Positions 1 to 8,888 of a DNA stretch of 64,000 nt are shown one piece after another. The notes below the pieces were generated by a model, which was not told where the DNA came from, ran no database searches, and saw only the letters and a program-made list of their open reading frames with translations. The stretch is from NCBI GenBank assembly GCA_029975915.1, contig JARKOC010000158.1, positions 186,001-250,000 on the forward strand, written 5' to 3'. The translations under genes and the position numbers were made by a program. This DNA comes from Bryobacteraceae bacterium. GTDB lineage: Bacteria > Acidobacteriota > Terriglobia > Bryobacterales > Bryobacteraceae. Numbering within the stretch: position 1 is the stretch's first letter; each line of letters begins with the position of its first letter.

Positions 1-2
1 CC

Positions 3-323
3 GAGCGAATTCTCTTCCTCAAGGGCGATGTCATCATGCAATCGGCCGGCCCGATCGAAACCATCACCGATCCCGAGGCCATGCTCGCCAAGGCCGCGAG
101 TATGGAAGACCAGAGCGCGAAGGACTACAACGCCGCCGCCATCGAGTGCTCGGCCAACGCCGATTCGGTCTCGAAGCAAATCTTCGAGCAGCTCGTCCAG
201 GACGAGGAACGCCACTTCGACGCCTTCGACAAGCAGCTCGACAACATCAAGCGTTTCGGTCCAAGTTATCTCGCCTTGCAGTCCTTCAACCAGAGCCCGG
301 AACCTGGCCCGGCGGCTAACTAG
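3..323 (+). CDS. bfr: bacterioferritin, C-terminal part (gene runs off the left edge)
   Basis: The reading frame is open from base 3, so the start codon lies before the window. The visible part begins ERILFLKGD and continues as a helix-rich ferritin-like chain to SYLALQSF. The DEERHF segment carries the E-x-x-H pair of the ferroxidase di-iron site, and ERILFL matches the second helix of bacterioferritins. The family stores iron as a ferric mineral in a cytosolic 24-subunit shell. The haem-binding methionine lies upstream and cannot be seen, so a plain ferritin-like protein is possible. An internal ATG at 36 is not the true start. Confidence 0.85.
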   Translation, partial: ERILFLKGDVIMQSAGPIETITDPEAMLAKAASMEDQSAKDYNAAAIECSANADSVSKQIFEQLVQDEERHFDAFDKQLDNIKRFGPSYLALQSFNQSPEPGPAAN

Positions 324-411
324 TGGAGGCGTAAAATCTCGGGGCAGGCACGCAACCTGCCCCTTCGTATGGCTCTCTGAACCTCAGTGTGCCGGGCTGA
401 CAACTCCAGAC

Positions 412-858
412 ATGCCTGATTTCTATAACCCAACCCTCGACGGAGGCGAACTTGAGCCGGGAGCCTACGCCGGATGCTTCGCCTGTGGACCTGATAATCC
501 CAAGGGCCTGCGCATGGCTTTCGCCATCCCCGTACACGGCCGCGCCGAAATCGAATGGACTCCCACAGGGCCCTACGAGGGCTACCCCGGCATCCTGCAT
601 GGCGGCGTTGTCAGTACTGTACTCGACGAGGCCATGTCAAAAGCAGTCACCTCGGAGTTCAAATTCGTGATGACCGCCGAACTGAAGGTCCGCTTCCGCG
701 CACCGGTCCGCTCGGGAGTTCTCCTCAGTGTCGCCGGTTGGATTGTGAAACGCGGCAAGCGTCTCATCGAGGCCGAGGCTTCCATCGTGGGGCCCGATGG
801 CGTCGAATGCGCCCACGCTTGGGGATCTTTCTTGCCCGCCAGGAACGTGCCCGTCTGA
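412..858 (+). CDS. PaaI-family hotdog thioesterase
   Basis: The 148-aa product starts MPDFYNPTLDGG. It shows the family CFACGPDNPKGL segment (residues 22-33) followed by the hotdog signature ILHGGVVSTVLDEAMSKA, with HGG at 63-65 and the likely catalytic Asp at 72. Members hydrolyse acyl-CoA thioesters in the cytosol; the substrate here is unknown. The frame is open upstream to base 28, but the translation before 412 is low-complexity and overlaps the bacterioferritin end, so the ATG at 412 is preferred. The gene stands alone, convergent with the minus-strand genes that follow. Confidence 0.85.
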   Translation: MPDFYNPTLDGGELEPGAYAGCFACGPDNPKGLRMAFAIPVHGRAEIEWTPTGPYEGYPGILHGGVVSTVLDEAMSKAVTSEFKFVMTAELKVRFRAPVRSGVLLSVAGWIVKRGKRLIEAEASIVGPDGVECAHAWGSFLPARNVPV

Positions 859-859
859 T

Positions 860-1159
860 TCAGTCGAGCCAGTCTCCGAAATACTTTCTGTGCGCTTCGC
901 AGCGGCAACGCTCATCCCACGGCTCGGCACAGCGCCGGATGATCTCCAGCCGTCTGTCGCCCTCCTCTTTCGCAATTGCGATGCCCGTGCTCTCGGTGTC
1001 CGGGCCGGCGAAAATCTCGCGCAGCATCCGCAGCGTGTATCTCCCGCACGCATCGCACCAGTAATAACTGTCCGTGCATTCGTCGCCCATGATCCGGCCC
1101 GATATGGACGCCACCCGGCCGCTTGCCTTGAACTCCTTCCCGCAAACCGCACATCTCAT
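860..1159 (-). CDS. small cysteine-rich, probably zinc-binding protein of unknown function
   Basis: The 99-aa product begins MRCAVCGKEF and carries C-x2-C near the N terminus, a second C-x2-C (WCDACG) in the middle and a C-x-C (RCRCEAH) near the end. This is the spacing of a small structural zinc-binding domain. The ATG at 1159 has a G-rich ribosome-binding stretch six bases upstream; a TTG one codon earlier is less likely. It is the last gene of a minus-strand run (3089 to 860) and starts 12 bases after the preceding stop, so it is probably co-transcribed. I do not recognise the family. Confidence 0.6.
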   Translation of the reverse strand: MRCAVCGKEFKASGRVASISGRIMGDECTDSYYWCDACGRYTLRMLREIFAGPDTESTGIAIAKEEGDRRLEIIRRCAEPWDERCRCEAHRKYFGDWLD

Positions 1160-1171
1160 CAACTGCCCCCT

Positions 1172-1726
1172 TCAGCCCTCCAGACCAACACGCATCACTC
1201 GCAAACCGGCGAAGACAAGACTCGCAATGAACACAGCCGCCGACAGCACGATGCCAACGATATAGACAACCGTCCTTTCCATGTGCGGCCGCAGGAAGAC
1301 CACACTGTGCGCCGGGTCCGGGGTGCCCGGCTCGTTAAGGCCGCCAATGATCAGGGCGTACCTCCCAGGCCGCGGGATGTCGAATGTCATTAGTTCCATG
1401 GTTACGGTCGAAACGCCCGTGGTTCGAGTCCTCAAAAGCGACGGTCTGCTCGGTACGCGCTCGCCGTCCATCTCCTGGAGTTCGAATTTGACTCCGGCGA
1501 ATCGCGTGGTGAAACGCGGACCCTCCATCGCCAGCGCCACGCGGCCGGCCTCTGCGAATCCGATCTCCTGTCTTGAAACCAGCGGCACGTGGAAGAGTCT
1601 TGATCGCTTGGTGAGAGATATGACGCCCGTGATCAGCATCCATAGGGCGAACGCCGACGCTAGCGCCAGCGGCACGCCGATCCACATCCAGTGCCGGTAG
1701 ATTGCCAGCCAGATGCTCTGATTCAT
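1172..1726 (-). CDS. membrane protein of unknown function, two predicted TM helices
   Basis: The 184-aa product starts MNQSIWLAIYRHWMWIG. One hydrophobic helix lies near residues 15-35 and a second near the C terminus (TVVYIVGIVLSAAVFIASLV), leaving a soluble domain of about 110 residues between them that would face the periplasm. The start codon overlaps the stop of the upstream gene by four bases (ATGA), which implies translational coupling and supports this start over in-frame codons further upstream. No family is recognised. The soluble part looks beta-rich. Confidence 0.65.
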   Translation of the reverse strand: MNQSIWLAIYRHWMWIGVPLALASAFALWMLITGVISLTKRSRLFHVPLVSRQEIGFAEAGRVALAMEGPRFTTRFAGVKFELQEMDGERVPSRPSLLRTRTTGVSTVTMELMTFDIPRPGRYALIIGGLNEPGTPDPAHSVVFLRPHMERTVVYIVGIVLSAAVFIASLVFAGLRVMRVGLEG

Positions 1727-2367
1727 CGGATCGCTCCTTTCAGCCGGCGGCTGAAGTCGATCAGGTAGTCCCATTCCTCCTGAGATTGCGCCCAGAAGCT
1801 GGAGACGAGAACGCCACCGCTGGCAATGGTCACGGTGACCACCCAACCTGGCCCAGCCAAGTGGCTCAGAAGAATTCGCTCCACCTCAGGATTCAAAACC
1901 GTCTCCGCATAAGCCCCGCCCTCCGCCGTCACCGTGAAGGCGTGCCGGAACTCCTCGCTGCCCACCTGTTGGCGTCCGCTGTACAGCTTTTCAATCCCCG
2001 GCACGCGATTGAAGATCGTCAAGGTTCCCTCAAACCGGCGGCCAGGCCGCTCAAAAAAACAGGCATGGCCATTTGAGGGGCTCGACCTGCCGCTGGTGGC
2101 CGTGCGTTGGTAGGCGAAGAAGTAGAACCCGTCGGGCGGCGGCTCTATGGTGATGACGTTCCGTGGGCTCCACCTTGATTGCGGGTCGAGTTGCTCAAGC
2201 AGCCCGGCTAGCCGTTCGTCAAACTTCCGGGAGACTGTCCAACCGTGTCTGGCCGAAAATTCTTCTAGCTGGCGCCTCTGCTGAGCCCCTTGATAGATGC
2301 TCAGGCACAGGGCTCCTATCACCAGCAGCCCGAAAATCGTCATCCCGATCACAGTCGAGGATGGCAT
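1723..2367 (-). CDS. membrane-anchored protein of unknown function
   Basis: The 214-aa product starts MPSSTVIGMTIFGLLVIGAL, a single N-terminal membrane anchor or uncleaved signal, followed by a soluble domain. The soluble part contains EEFSARHGWTVSRKF, a motif type found in uncharacterised membrane-anchored proteins that bring an FxxxxGW element after one TM helix. A GGGAGG ribosome-binding site lies a few bases before the ATG at 2367, which settles the start. It is coupled to the downstream gene by a 4-bp overlap. The two probably act together in the envelope. Confidence 0.65.
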   Translation of the reverse strand: MPSSTVIGMTIFGLLVIGALCLSIYQGAQQRRQLEEFSARHGWTVSRKFDERLAGLLEQLDPQSRWSPRNVITIEPPPDGFYFFAYQRTATSGRSSPSNGHACFFERPGRRFEGTLTIFNRVPGIEKLYSGRQQVGSEEFRHAFTVTAEGGAYAETVLNPEVERILLSHLAGPGWVVTVTIASGGVLVSSFWAQSQEEWDYLIDFSRRLKGAIR

Positions 2368-2390
2368 TTTCCTCCCCTCGATGAACCGCT

Positions 2391-3089
2391 TCACTTGGAC
2401 GGAGTCCCTGGCTGGACGGAGAACCATAGCTGGCAGTCATATGGCACTCTGTCGCCCGCCGGCACGCCGAGCTTGGACAGATTGCCTCGGAGCGGCGTCG
2501 CCCCAGCCCGTTGAACCAGCACCTTTTCGACCGCACTCGCCTCGAGGCGCAGCCCGGCTGTCATGAATGCTCGCTTTAGTTCGTCCGTGATGCCTGCCTC
2601 CCGGAAGATATGACGGACCAACCCGTTGATGTCGCCCTGACGAGGCTTGCCCGCAGCCATGTCCCAGGCCGGCGACTTCCGCGCCGCCACGGCCAAACGG
2701 ACTGCCATGGTGGCATCCCGCTCTCCATCTCCAAAAATGCGCCCCCAACTCAGAGTCCTGAACTCCCAGCCAAGCCCCTCGGACTCGATTACTTTTCCAA
2801 GAAGGAGCTCCATCAGCCGGGCCTTTGTGGCCAGCGGCCCAGGGCAATCAGACCAGTGCCGCACCACGCCCCGGTTGGGTTCCCGCGAGTAGACTGTCCA
2901 CTCGACCCGGCAATCCTCATGAGCAATCGTGTAAACGTTGGCGCGCAGAGACTCGTCTCGTCTGATGGATACCTCGGATCTGGCGGGGCTGTCACCGCGC
3001 GGAGATTGGCCTCCCAGCCCGAGTGCCAGCCCGGCCCCTACCAGCACCCCAACACTCAACTCAGCCACGCGCATCGGAATCGGACTCAT
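2391..3089 (-). CDS. secreted or membrane-anchored protein of unknown function
   Basis: The 232-aa product begins MSPIPMRVAELSVGVLVGAGLALGLGG, a hydrophobic signal-like segment, then a charged soluble domain with two well-spaced cysteines (EDCRVEW and SDCPGPL). Starts at 3116 and 3074 are also possible; 3089 keeps a basic residue ahead of the hydrophobic stretch. It lies 23 bases upstream of the 1723-2367 gene and appears to head the operon that runs to 860. I do not recognise the domain. Confidence 0.6.
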   Translation of the reverse strand: MSPIPMRVAELSVGVLVGAGLALGLGGQSPRGDSPARSEVSIRRDESLRANVYTIAHEDCRVEWTVYSREPNRGVVRHWSDCPGPLATKARLMELLLGKVIESEGLGWEFRTLSWGRIFGDGERDATMAVRLAVAARKSPAWDMAAGKPRQGDINGLVRHIFREAGITDELKRAFMTAGLRLEASAVEKVLVQRAGATPLRGNLSKLGVPAGDRVPYDCQLWFSVQPGTPSK

Positions 3090-3179
3090 TATGGCAGCGC
3101 CAAATCCAAGCGGCAATGGCCTTTCTTCCGCGTTGTCGGGCTTCCGTCTGACCGTAAAGCTGCTATTTCTGCAAGTGCG

Positions 3180-4196
3180 TCACTTCTTCGGAATGCGGAT
3201 GAATCCGTGGACCCCTGTTCCGTCTTTGAACGAGCCAACCATGACGCCAGTCTCATCAATCCCATACACAACTGTATGAATCGCATCCGGGACGTCAATC
3301 GGCGTGTAGGAGCCCTTCCTCAGGAGGAATCCCTGCGGGAATCCGGGTTTGAGCGCATAAAAACCGACGATGTCGCCCAAGTTATTGATGGCCTGCGGGA
3401 ACGTCATGAATACGGTGGTCGCTGGCAGAGGAGGCGGGAAGTTGATATCCAGCAGCTCGCCGTCGGGCTCCCGAAGGAATCCGAGACGTTTCATATCGAC
3501 GGTGCGGTAGATGCCCACAACCTCGCCGCGCTCATTGATATCCGCCGGGTAGGTCAGTGCGGCGCCAGGCGGGTCGATCAACTGGAATGCGCCCTTCTTG
3601 CTCATCCAGCCGCGCCAGATCGAGCCTCCCGTCGGATCGTTGGGATCGATGTAGCCGACCTGGCCGATCATATCGCCACGCCCGTTGATGCTCATGACAT
3701 CGGTCACCATTGAATAATTGATGCCCGGATCCAACTGATCATAGTCGGGCCCCTCATACACAACATCTCTAAAGCGGCCTTTCTCCCAAACCCATCCAAT
3801 CTCGGCTCCGGATGGTTCGGTCTCGGGCGCGCTCCAGCCGGTGACAGTGCCATCGGTCCTGATCTTCAGCGGGTAGGTCGGCAACACTTTGGCTGGATCC
3901 GCGGGGTCCGGGTGGACGAGAACCGTCACCTTTCCGTTTTGAAGGACAAACCCCGCCGCCTTTAGGTACTGTGACGGTAGACTTGTCGGCGCCGGGTCCA
4001 CTGACGCGAAGCCGGTGATTCTCCCGTTGGCGGCGATTCCCATGAGGAACGTGCTCGCAAAACCTGGCAAATCCACCTGAAGGTAGATCGCCTCCGGCGT
4101 TTGCATGGTCTTGGTAACGTATTCGGGCTGAGTCGCCTGTGCCAGGCAAACGGTGGCCAACAAGACGAGAACAGCAATGTACTTCAGATTGCGCAT
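3180..4196 (-). CDS. secreted HAF-repeat protein
   Basis: The 338-aa product has a clear signal peptide (MRNLKYIAVLVLLATVCLAQA). Its C-terminal half contains several repeats of the form IN-x-GD/E-x-VG-x-Y followed by G-F-L (INGRGDMIGQ, INERGEVVGIY, INNLGDIVGFY, IDETGVMVGSF). This is the HAF-type extracellular repeat, which predicts a beta-propeller-like exoprotein. The ATG at 4196 has AAGGAG nine bases upstream. The function of the repeat family is unknown. The gene is divergent from the TPR gene at 4350. Confidence 0.75.
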   Translation of the reverse strand: MRNLKYIAVLVLLATVCLAQATQPEYVTKTMQTPEAIYLQVDLPGFASTFLMGIAANGRITGFASVDPAPTSLPSQYLKAAGFVLQNGKVTVLVHPDPADPAKVLPTYPLKIRTDGTVTGWSAPETEPSGAEIGWVWEKGRFRDVVYEGPDYDQLDPGINYSMVTDVMSINGRGDMIGQVGYIDPNDPTGGSIWRGWMSKKGAFQLIDPPGAALTYPADINERGEVVGIYRTVDMKRLGFLREPDGELLDINFPPPLPATTVFMTFPQAINNLGDIVGFYALKPGFPQGFLLRKGSYTPIDVPDAIHTVVYGIDETGVMVGSFKDGTGVHGFIRIPKK

Positions 4197-4349
4197 CGAA
4201 ATGTACTCCTTGAGGTGACCTTGCCAGCCGCTGATCTCTGCTGCAACGGACAAGACGTGTCAGAAGGCGAATGTCATCAAGTGGCAGGCCTTCAAAAACG
4301 CGCCCGGGAGCCGATTGCGGCGGCGGGAATTCGCGGGTATATTCGGATC

Positions 4350-6047
4350 GTGGCATCCGATAGGGGTGGCAGTGGAGCAGGCGTCGAAGGGCGGCTGGAA
4401 TCCTGGAAGGAGATTGCAGCGCATTTCAACCGTTCTGTCCGGACAGTCATCCGCTGGGAGCGGGAGGAGAATCTCCCCATACACCGCCATCAACATGAGA
4501 AGCGGGGTTCTGTCTTCGCATATAAGCACGAATTGGATGCCTGGTTTGCGGAGCGGAAGGAATCGCCCCAGAGCCGGCGCTCGTGGGCTCTGGTTTTTGT
4601 GGGAGGAGGGCTCGCCGCCCTTGCCTTCGTTTTGGTGGTGTGGCTGAACTATGCGCGCGGCAGCGGTCTTGGATCGGTCGCCGTGGTTCCGCTGGTTGAC
4701 GGACAGGGTGGCGATTCCACTGAGGCCGTCGTATCCCAACTATCCGAGGACCTGACGCGGATTCTCTCGCACGAACTCGACGGAGCTGCCAAGGCGGTTC
4801 GGTACCGGTCCAAAGTCCCTGATATTAAAGAAGATGCCATCCTGCTCGTGCGCTTGATCGACGGCGGCGGCAGGTACTCGGTAAGCGCCGAACTCACCAA
4901 TACGAAGGACAACACCCTGATTTGGAGCCAGCGCTACGAGAGTCCATCTGTGGGCCTGTCGGGGATTGGTGAGCGGATTTCCAAGGATGTAGCCCCGCGG
5001 ATCCTGCGCACTCAGCCTGCCCCGCGGGCTCAACTCGCCAGACGGCCCGTTACGGCAAACGCCGAGGCTTACCGGGAATACCTTCGCGGCAGGCACGAGT
5101 GGAACAAGCGCACAGCCGAGGGAATGGAGAAGGCGCTCGTCCATTTCCGGAATGCCATCGATCTCGACCCGGCTTACGCCCAGGCGTATGCGGGACTAGG
5201 CGAAACGTATGCGCTACAAAGCTACTACGCGCCTCTGCCTCCATCCGACACAATGCCAAAGGCCCGTGCCGCGGCGTTGAAAGCGATCTCAATCGATTCG
5301 GCCCTGGCTGAAGCATACGCCGTGCTTGCTTATGTGGAGATGGATTACTACTGGGATTGGGAGAGCGCCGAACGGAACTTCCGTCGGGCGGTCGAGTTGG
5401 ACCCTGGGTGGGCGGATGGGCACCACTGGTTCGCCGAATTCCTTGTCGCAATGGGACGCTATGAGGAGGCCGTGGCAGAGTACCGGCGAGCCTTGGAACT
5501 CGATCCCCTCTCGCCGATCATCAACACGAATTTAGCGCACGCCTATTACTTCTCCAAAGGCTACCGGCAGGCGGCGGAGCAGTGCCAGCGGGCAGTGAAA
5601 CTGGCGCCGGACTTTGCCAACGCCCACGCCGATCTTGGCAGGGCTTATCTCTTCCTGGGACGTAATCAAGAAGCGGTTCTAGAGATTGAGACGGCCGCCC
5701 GGCTGGGCGGCGGGGTCATGAACGGGCTTGGCCGTTTGGGTTTTGCCTACGCTAAGGCCCGGAGAATCGAGGATGCGCGCCGCATTCTGGCCAACCTGCT
5801 TGAAGAGCGTCGAAAGGGCTGGAACGCGGACCTGGCGATTAGCCTAGTGCTCGCCGGGCTGGGAGACGCTGAGAAGTCAGTGTCATGGCTCGAGCGGGCT
5901 AGGCAGGAAAGAGCGCCTTATCTTCGAATGGCGTGGAATGATCCAGCGTTCGAGGCATTGCGATCGCACCCTGGTTTCAACTCATTACTGAGGGCCATGC
6001 GGCTCCCGCCAGCAAGTCAGGACCATCGGCAAAGTCGGGGGCTCTAG
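4350..6047 (+). CDS. wHTH - transmembrane - TPR protein, likely signalling or transcription regulator
   Basis: The N terminus (LESWKEIAAHFNRSVRTVIRWEREENLP) is a helix-turn-helix of the MerR/AlpA-like type, ending in a wing (GSVFAYKHELDAWF). One TM helix follows (ALVFVGGGLAALAFVLVVWL), then a FlgO-like alpha/beta region (SVAVVPLVD onward), then at least six TPR units to the C terminus. This layout is common in Acidobacteria and suggests a membrane-bound DNA-binding protein sensing through TPR contacts, like CadC or ToxR in plan. The frame is open to 4101, but upstream residues look non-coding; the GTG at 4350 is the best start, without a strong ribosome-binding site. Confidence 0.75.
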   Translation: MASDRGGSGAGVEGRLESWKEIAAHFNRSVRTVIRWEREENLPIHRHQHEKRGSVFAYKHELDAWFAERKESPQSRRSWALVFVGGGLAALAFVLVVWLNYARGSGLGSVAVVPLVDGQGGDSTEAVVSQLSEDLTRILSHELDGAAKAVRYRSKVPDIKEDAILLVRLIDGGGRYSVSAELTNTKDNTLIWSQRYESPSVGLSGIGERISKDVAPRILRTQPAPRAQLARRPVTANAEAYREYLRGRHEWNKRTAEGMEKALVHFRNAIDLDPAYAQAYAGLGETYALQSYYAPLPPSDTMPKARAAALKAISIDSALAEAYAVLAYVEMDYYWDWESAERNFRRAVELDPGWADGHHWFAEFLVAMGRYEEAVAEYRRALELDPLSPIINTNLAHAYYFSKGYRQAAEQCQRAVKLAPDFANAHADLGRAYLFLGRNQEAVLEIETAARLGGGVMNGLGRLGFAYAKARRIEDARRILANLLEERRKGWNADLAISLVLAGLGDAEKSVSWLERARQERAPYLRMAWNDPAFEALRSHPGFNSLLRAMRLPPASQDHRQSRGL

Positions 6048-6254
6048 GTTGTAGACCGCTCGAAGCCGCTTTGCAGGCCGCTAACGCAACCCCTGTCCCC
6101 CAGCGCCGCTTCAACCGTGGCAACTCATTCGCCGCGTTTCATCTCCTCTGGGCGGTGGTCCTCCCGCTCCAGGTTTCGGATGCGGTTCCAAATCGCCAGC
6201 TTCGGCTCGGTCAACTGGCGGCAACCCAGGCGGCGAGTAGCGCGTCTGAGTGCA

Positions 6255-7088
6255 ATGATGCAGGACTTGCAACCTGTGAGCCCGCGGCAGGCGAAAATCG
6301 TTCTTTCATTGCTGAGCCTGTTGTCGTGTTCGGCGATGGGGCAGTCCAGTGCCGATTCTCGTATCTCGATCGATAACCTCGTTCACACTGATCGCAAGAT
6401 CCGTTTCGACCTCCGCAACAACTCAAATTCGGCTATCACGTTCATGCAGTTGCGTACGGAGGCCGCCTGTCCCGACGGCACGGTTGTGCCTACCGGCGGA
6501 TGGGGGACGGACGCTCTCTGGACAATCGCTGCGGGCGAGGATGGTGAGTTGTTCGCTCCGGTGCGCGTTGAACCGATGCTGGCAGGAAGTCTGCGGCAGA
6601 TGGAATACATTAGGTCCTCGGTATGGAATTCAGCGGCAGGCGAATGCGAACCAAGCCGGTTCAAGGACTTCACGGTCATTTTCGAGGATGGTATCGGCGT
6701 TGGACAACCCGAATTAGTCGCGGAGCAGCTCGCGAAGCGGCGGCTTCAGGCGGAGACGCTGAAGCAATGGGCCGGCGAGCTTCACGCACTCCTCGATGCC
6801 GACGATCCAGCCGCCGCGCTGAAGGAGCTGCGTCAACGTCTGGACGGCGATTACGACGACTCTCAGATGAAGCAACTGACCGAGGATGAGAGTGAGCGCC
6901 TGATCATGAATCGCGAGATCCGCCAGGTTGTTGACCGGCAGTTTGTTTCGGTACGGCGCCTGAATGAGCCGTTCGAGAGGGCGCGCCAGCGGGTGGAGCG
7001 GATGGTTGGGTTCTTTGACCGGCTGGAATCCCTTTTGAAGGAGCAGTCGCGCTCAACTGGCGTCGCCTCTTTGCGGCCTATGCCGTAG
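6255..7088 (+). CDS. secreted protein of unknown function with C-terminal coiled coil
   Basis: The 277-aa product starts MMQDLQPVSPRQAKIVLSLLSLLSCSAMGQSS, a signal peptide in which a cysteine could also act as a weak lipidation site. The first half is a beta-rich domain (ISIDNLVHTDRKIRFDLRNNSNSAITF) like those that describe NEAT- or CARDB-type surface modules, though I cannot assign it. The second half is strongly charged and helical (residues 150-270) and would form a coiled coil. In-frame ATGs upstream from 6117 give arginine-rich non-signal sequence and are less likely. Confidence 0.6.
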   Translation: MMQDLQPVSPRQAKIVLSLLSLLSCSAMGQSSADSRISIDNLVHTDRKIRFDLRNNSNSAITFMQLRTEAACPDGTVVPTGGWGTDALWTIAAGEDGELFAPVRVEPMLAGSLRQMEYIRSSVWNSAAGECEPSRFKDFTVIFEDGIGVGQPELVAEQLAKRRLQAETLKQWAGELHALLDADDPAAALKELRQRLDGDYDDSQMKQLTEDESERLIMNREIRQVVDRQFVSVRRLNEPFERARQRVERMVGFFDRLESLLKEQSRSTGVASLRPMP

Positions 7089-7436
7089 CGCAGACCAGGA
7101 AGGTCCAGAGAGGCGGGATTGCGGAGATATCGCTGTGCACTGTTTGCCAGGCGCCGCGTTGTCTCCCGGCAGCCGCGGCATGGTCCGGAACCGGCGCTGA
7201 ATGCTGTTTGCGGGTTACCCTGCCGGTCTGGACCGCCGATATGCCGGTGCACGGATACTCCGCGTTTACAACTCCGCCTACGCACAAACACAGCGTCAGC
7301 AGACTGTAAGAACTTCGCTGAGTCCGATTTCCGGATGCACGTACGAATCAGTTGATTCAGAAGGTAAGGATTCACCATGCCGGTGGCGGCAGGCGCTTGC
7401 GGGATTGTTCCCGCCACACGCGCGACGCGCTGGTGG
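7089..7436. other. 348 bp without a convincing gene
   Basis: The stretch lies between the convergent ends of the 6255-7088 and 7437-8888 genes. Open frames on both strands are short, arginine- and cysteine-rich and overlap one another without ribosome-binding sites. I see no tRNA fold, no repeat and no clear terminator. Confidence 0.5.
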
Positions 7437-8888
7437 CTATTGAGAACCGATTCGGGCTGCGTCGTTCACGCTCTTCCGATTCGAATCTCCATGGGGGCGC
7501 AGTCGGTAAATACGAACGCCGCGTGTTTCTGTCGCCAGCTCGTATTGGGCAAACCAGTCACGGAGATCCTCGTACTGGCCGATAGCGAGCGCTGGGTTCA
7601 GCGGACCAAGTCCATCGGCGACAAATGTGGGTCTCGTTCCAGCAAGTTCACGGCGGAACCGCGCTGCCAGTTCCGGCGCCGACGGGGTGGAAACGGTGAG
7701 ATGACGGTCGGCGATGACTCCGGTCAGCGGCTGCGAGTCGAGAAACCGTGTTGCGCCTCCGAGTCCTGCCAGGACGTTCAGCTCCGGCCGGTAACCCCAT
7801 ACCAGCAGCGTATCGCCCGGCCGCGCCAGCTTGTGGATGGCGAGCGCGGCTTGCCGTGCGTCGGCCCAAAGCGCCAGATCGCGCATCGCGCGAGGCTCGC
7901 CTCTCAGGGTGGCGATGTGGCGCGGACCGAAACGCACGGCTGGGAGGGCGAGCGAGATGGCAACCAGCGCCGTTATCCATGGCCTCCCCGGTAAACAGAC
8001 GCCTCGCGCGGCGGCGATGGTCAGGGCCGGGAGCAATGCGAAATAGTAACGAGGGAAGAACCTCATGCCTGCCGCGGTCATCAACACGCCCGCCACAATC
8101 CAAGCCGCCAACCTCCAACGGCCTTCCTCACGGCGCAGAAAAAAGATGGCCGCTCCCATCACCAAAGCCGCGTGGAAACCGGCCCAGTTGAGTGTCCGGA
8201 CCGCGCCTTCCATGAGCGGACTGGCAAACAGGCTTTCACGCGAATACAGGATCCCCCACCTCCACACCGGGTCCAACCAGCCGTCCGCCGCCAACCAGAC
8301 AGCGGCGGCAGCGGCGGCGTATGCGGCCAGTAGCCGCGTCGCGTCGCGCGGACGCCAGAACAGGAGAAGCGGCAGCAGCACCAACGCTTTCGCATTGGCC
8401 AAAAGTCCCGCTGCGGCCAATGCGCCCGATGTCGCTGGACGGCCAGCCTGAGCCGCCCACACCGCTGCCAGCGCGAATGGAACCAGCAAAATGTCCGGCG
8501 CCAGCGAGATGAGCGACGCCGGGTGGTCGAAGCAAAGGAAGAACGCCATGAACACTCCGGCCACATGGCCCTCCCGCCGGCCGAACATGGCCTCAGCCGT
8601 GCGGCCGGCGAGCCAGCAGCAGAGCAGCGCGAACAGAGCGCCTCCCAGCCGCAGCAGCCACCCCGCTTCGGCGCCCCACGCCATGTAGATCCAAGCATAG
8701 AGCGGCGGCTTGTCGAACCAGATGTCCTGGTAAAGCGCCGCACCCTCCATGATCCGGCGGGCGGCGGCCAAGCCGTAGGCTTCATCCACCCAAAGAACTT
8801 CGACATGGCAGAGCCTGACGGCAAGCAGGACGGCGAAACAGGCTGTCCACAACGCCGCTCGCCTCCAGTCGGGATCAAACCGTCTCAT
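7437..8888 (-). CDS. membrane glycosyltransferase, PMT/ArnT-like (GT-C fold)
   Basis: The 483-aa product has about ten hydrophobic helices and the GT-C signature LWVDEAYGLAAARRI near residue 33, where the D-E pair is the metal-binding catalytic site of dolichyl- or undecaprenyl-phosphate-sugar mannosyl and arabinosyl transferases. DKPPLYAW follows at about 60, typical of the PMT_2 domain. It would transfer a sugar from a lipid carrier on the outer face of the inner membrane. The start overlaps the stop of the FkbM-like gene by 14 bases, so the two are co-transcribed and probably decorate the same glycan. Confidence 0.8.
   Translation of the reverse strand: MRRFDPDWRRAALWTACFAVLLAVRLCHVEVLWVDEAYGLAAARRIMEGAALYQDIWFDKPPLYAWIYMAWGAEAGWLLRLGGALFALLCCWLAGRTAEAMFGRREGHVAGVFMAFFLCFDHPASLISLAPDILLVPFALAAVWAAQAGRPATSGALAAAGLLANAKALVLLPLLLFWRPRDATRLLAAYAAAAAAVWLAADGWLDPVWRWGILYSRESLFASPLMEGAVRTLNWAGFHAALVMGAAIFFLRREEGRWRLAAWIVAGVLMTAAGMRFFPRYYFALLPALTIAAARGVCLPGRPWITALVAISLALPAVRFGPRHIATLRGEPRAMRDLALWADARQAALAIHKLARPGDTLLVWGYRPELNVLAGLGGATRFLDSQPLTGVIADRHLTVSTPSAPELAARFRRELAGTRPTFVADGLGPLNPALAIGQYEDLRDWFAQYELATETRGVRIYRLRPHGDSNRKSVNDAARIGSQ

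Noticed and set aside
28..411. Upstream extension of the thioesterase frame
   Set aside because: It overlaps the bacterioferritin end and translates to low-complexity Ser/Arg/Pro sequence.
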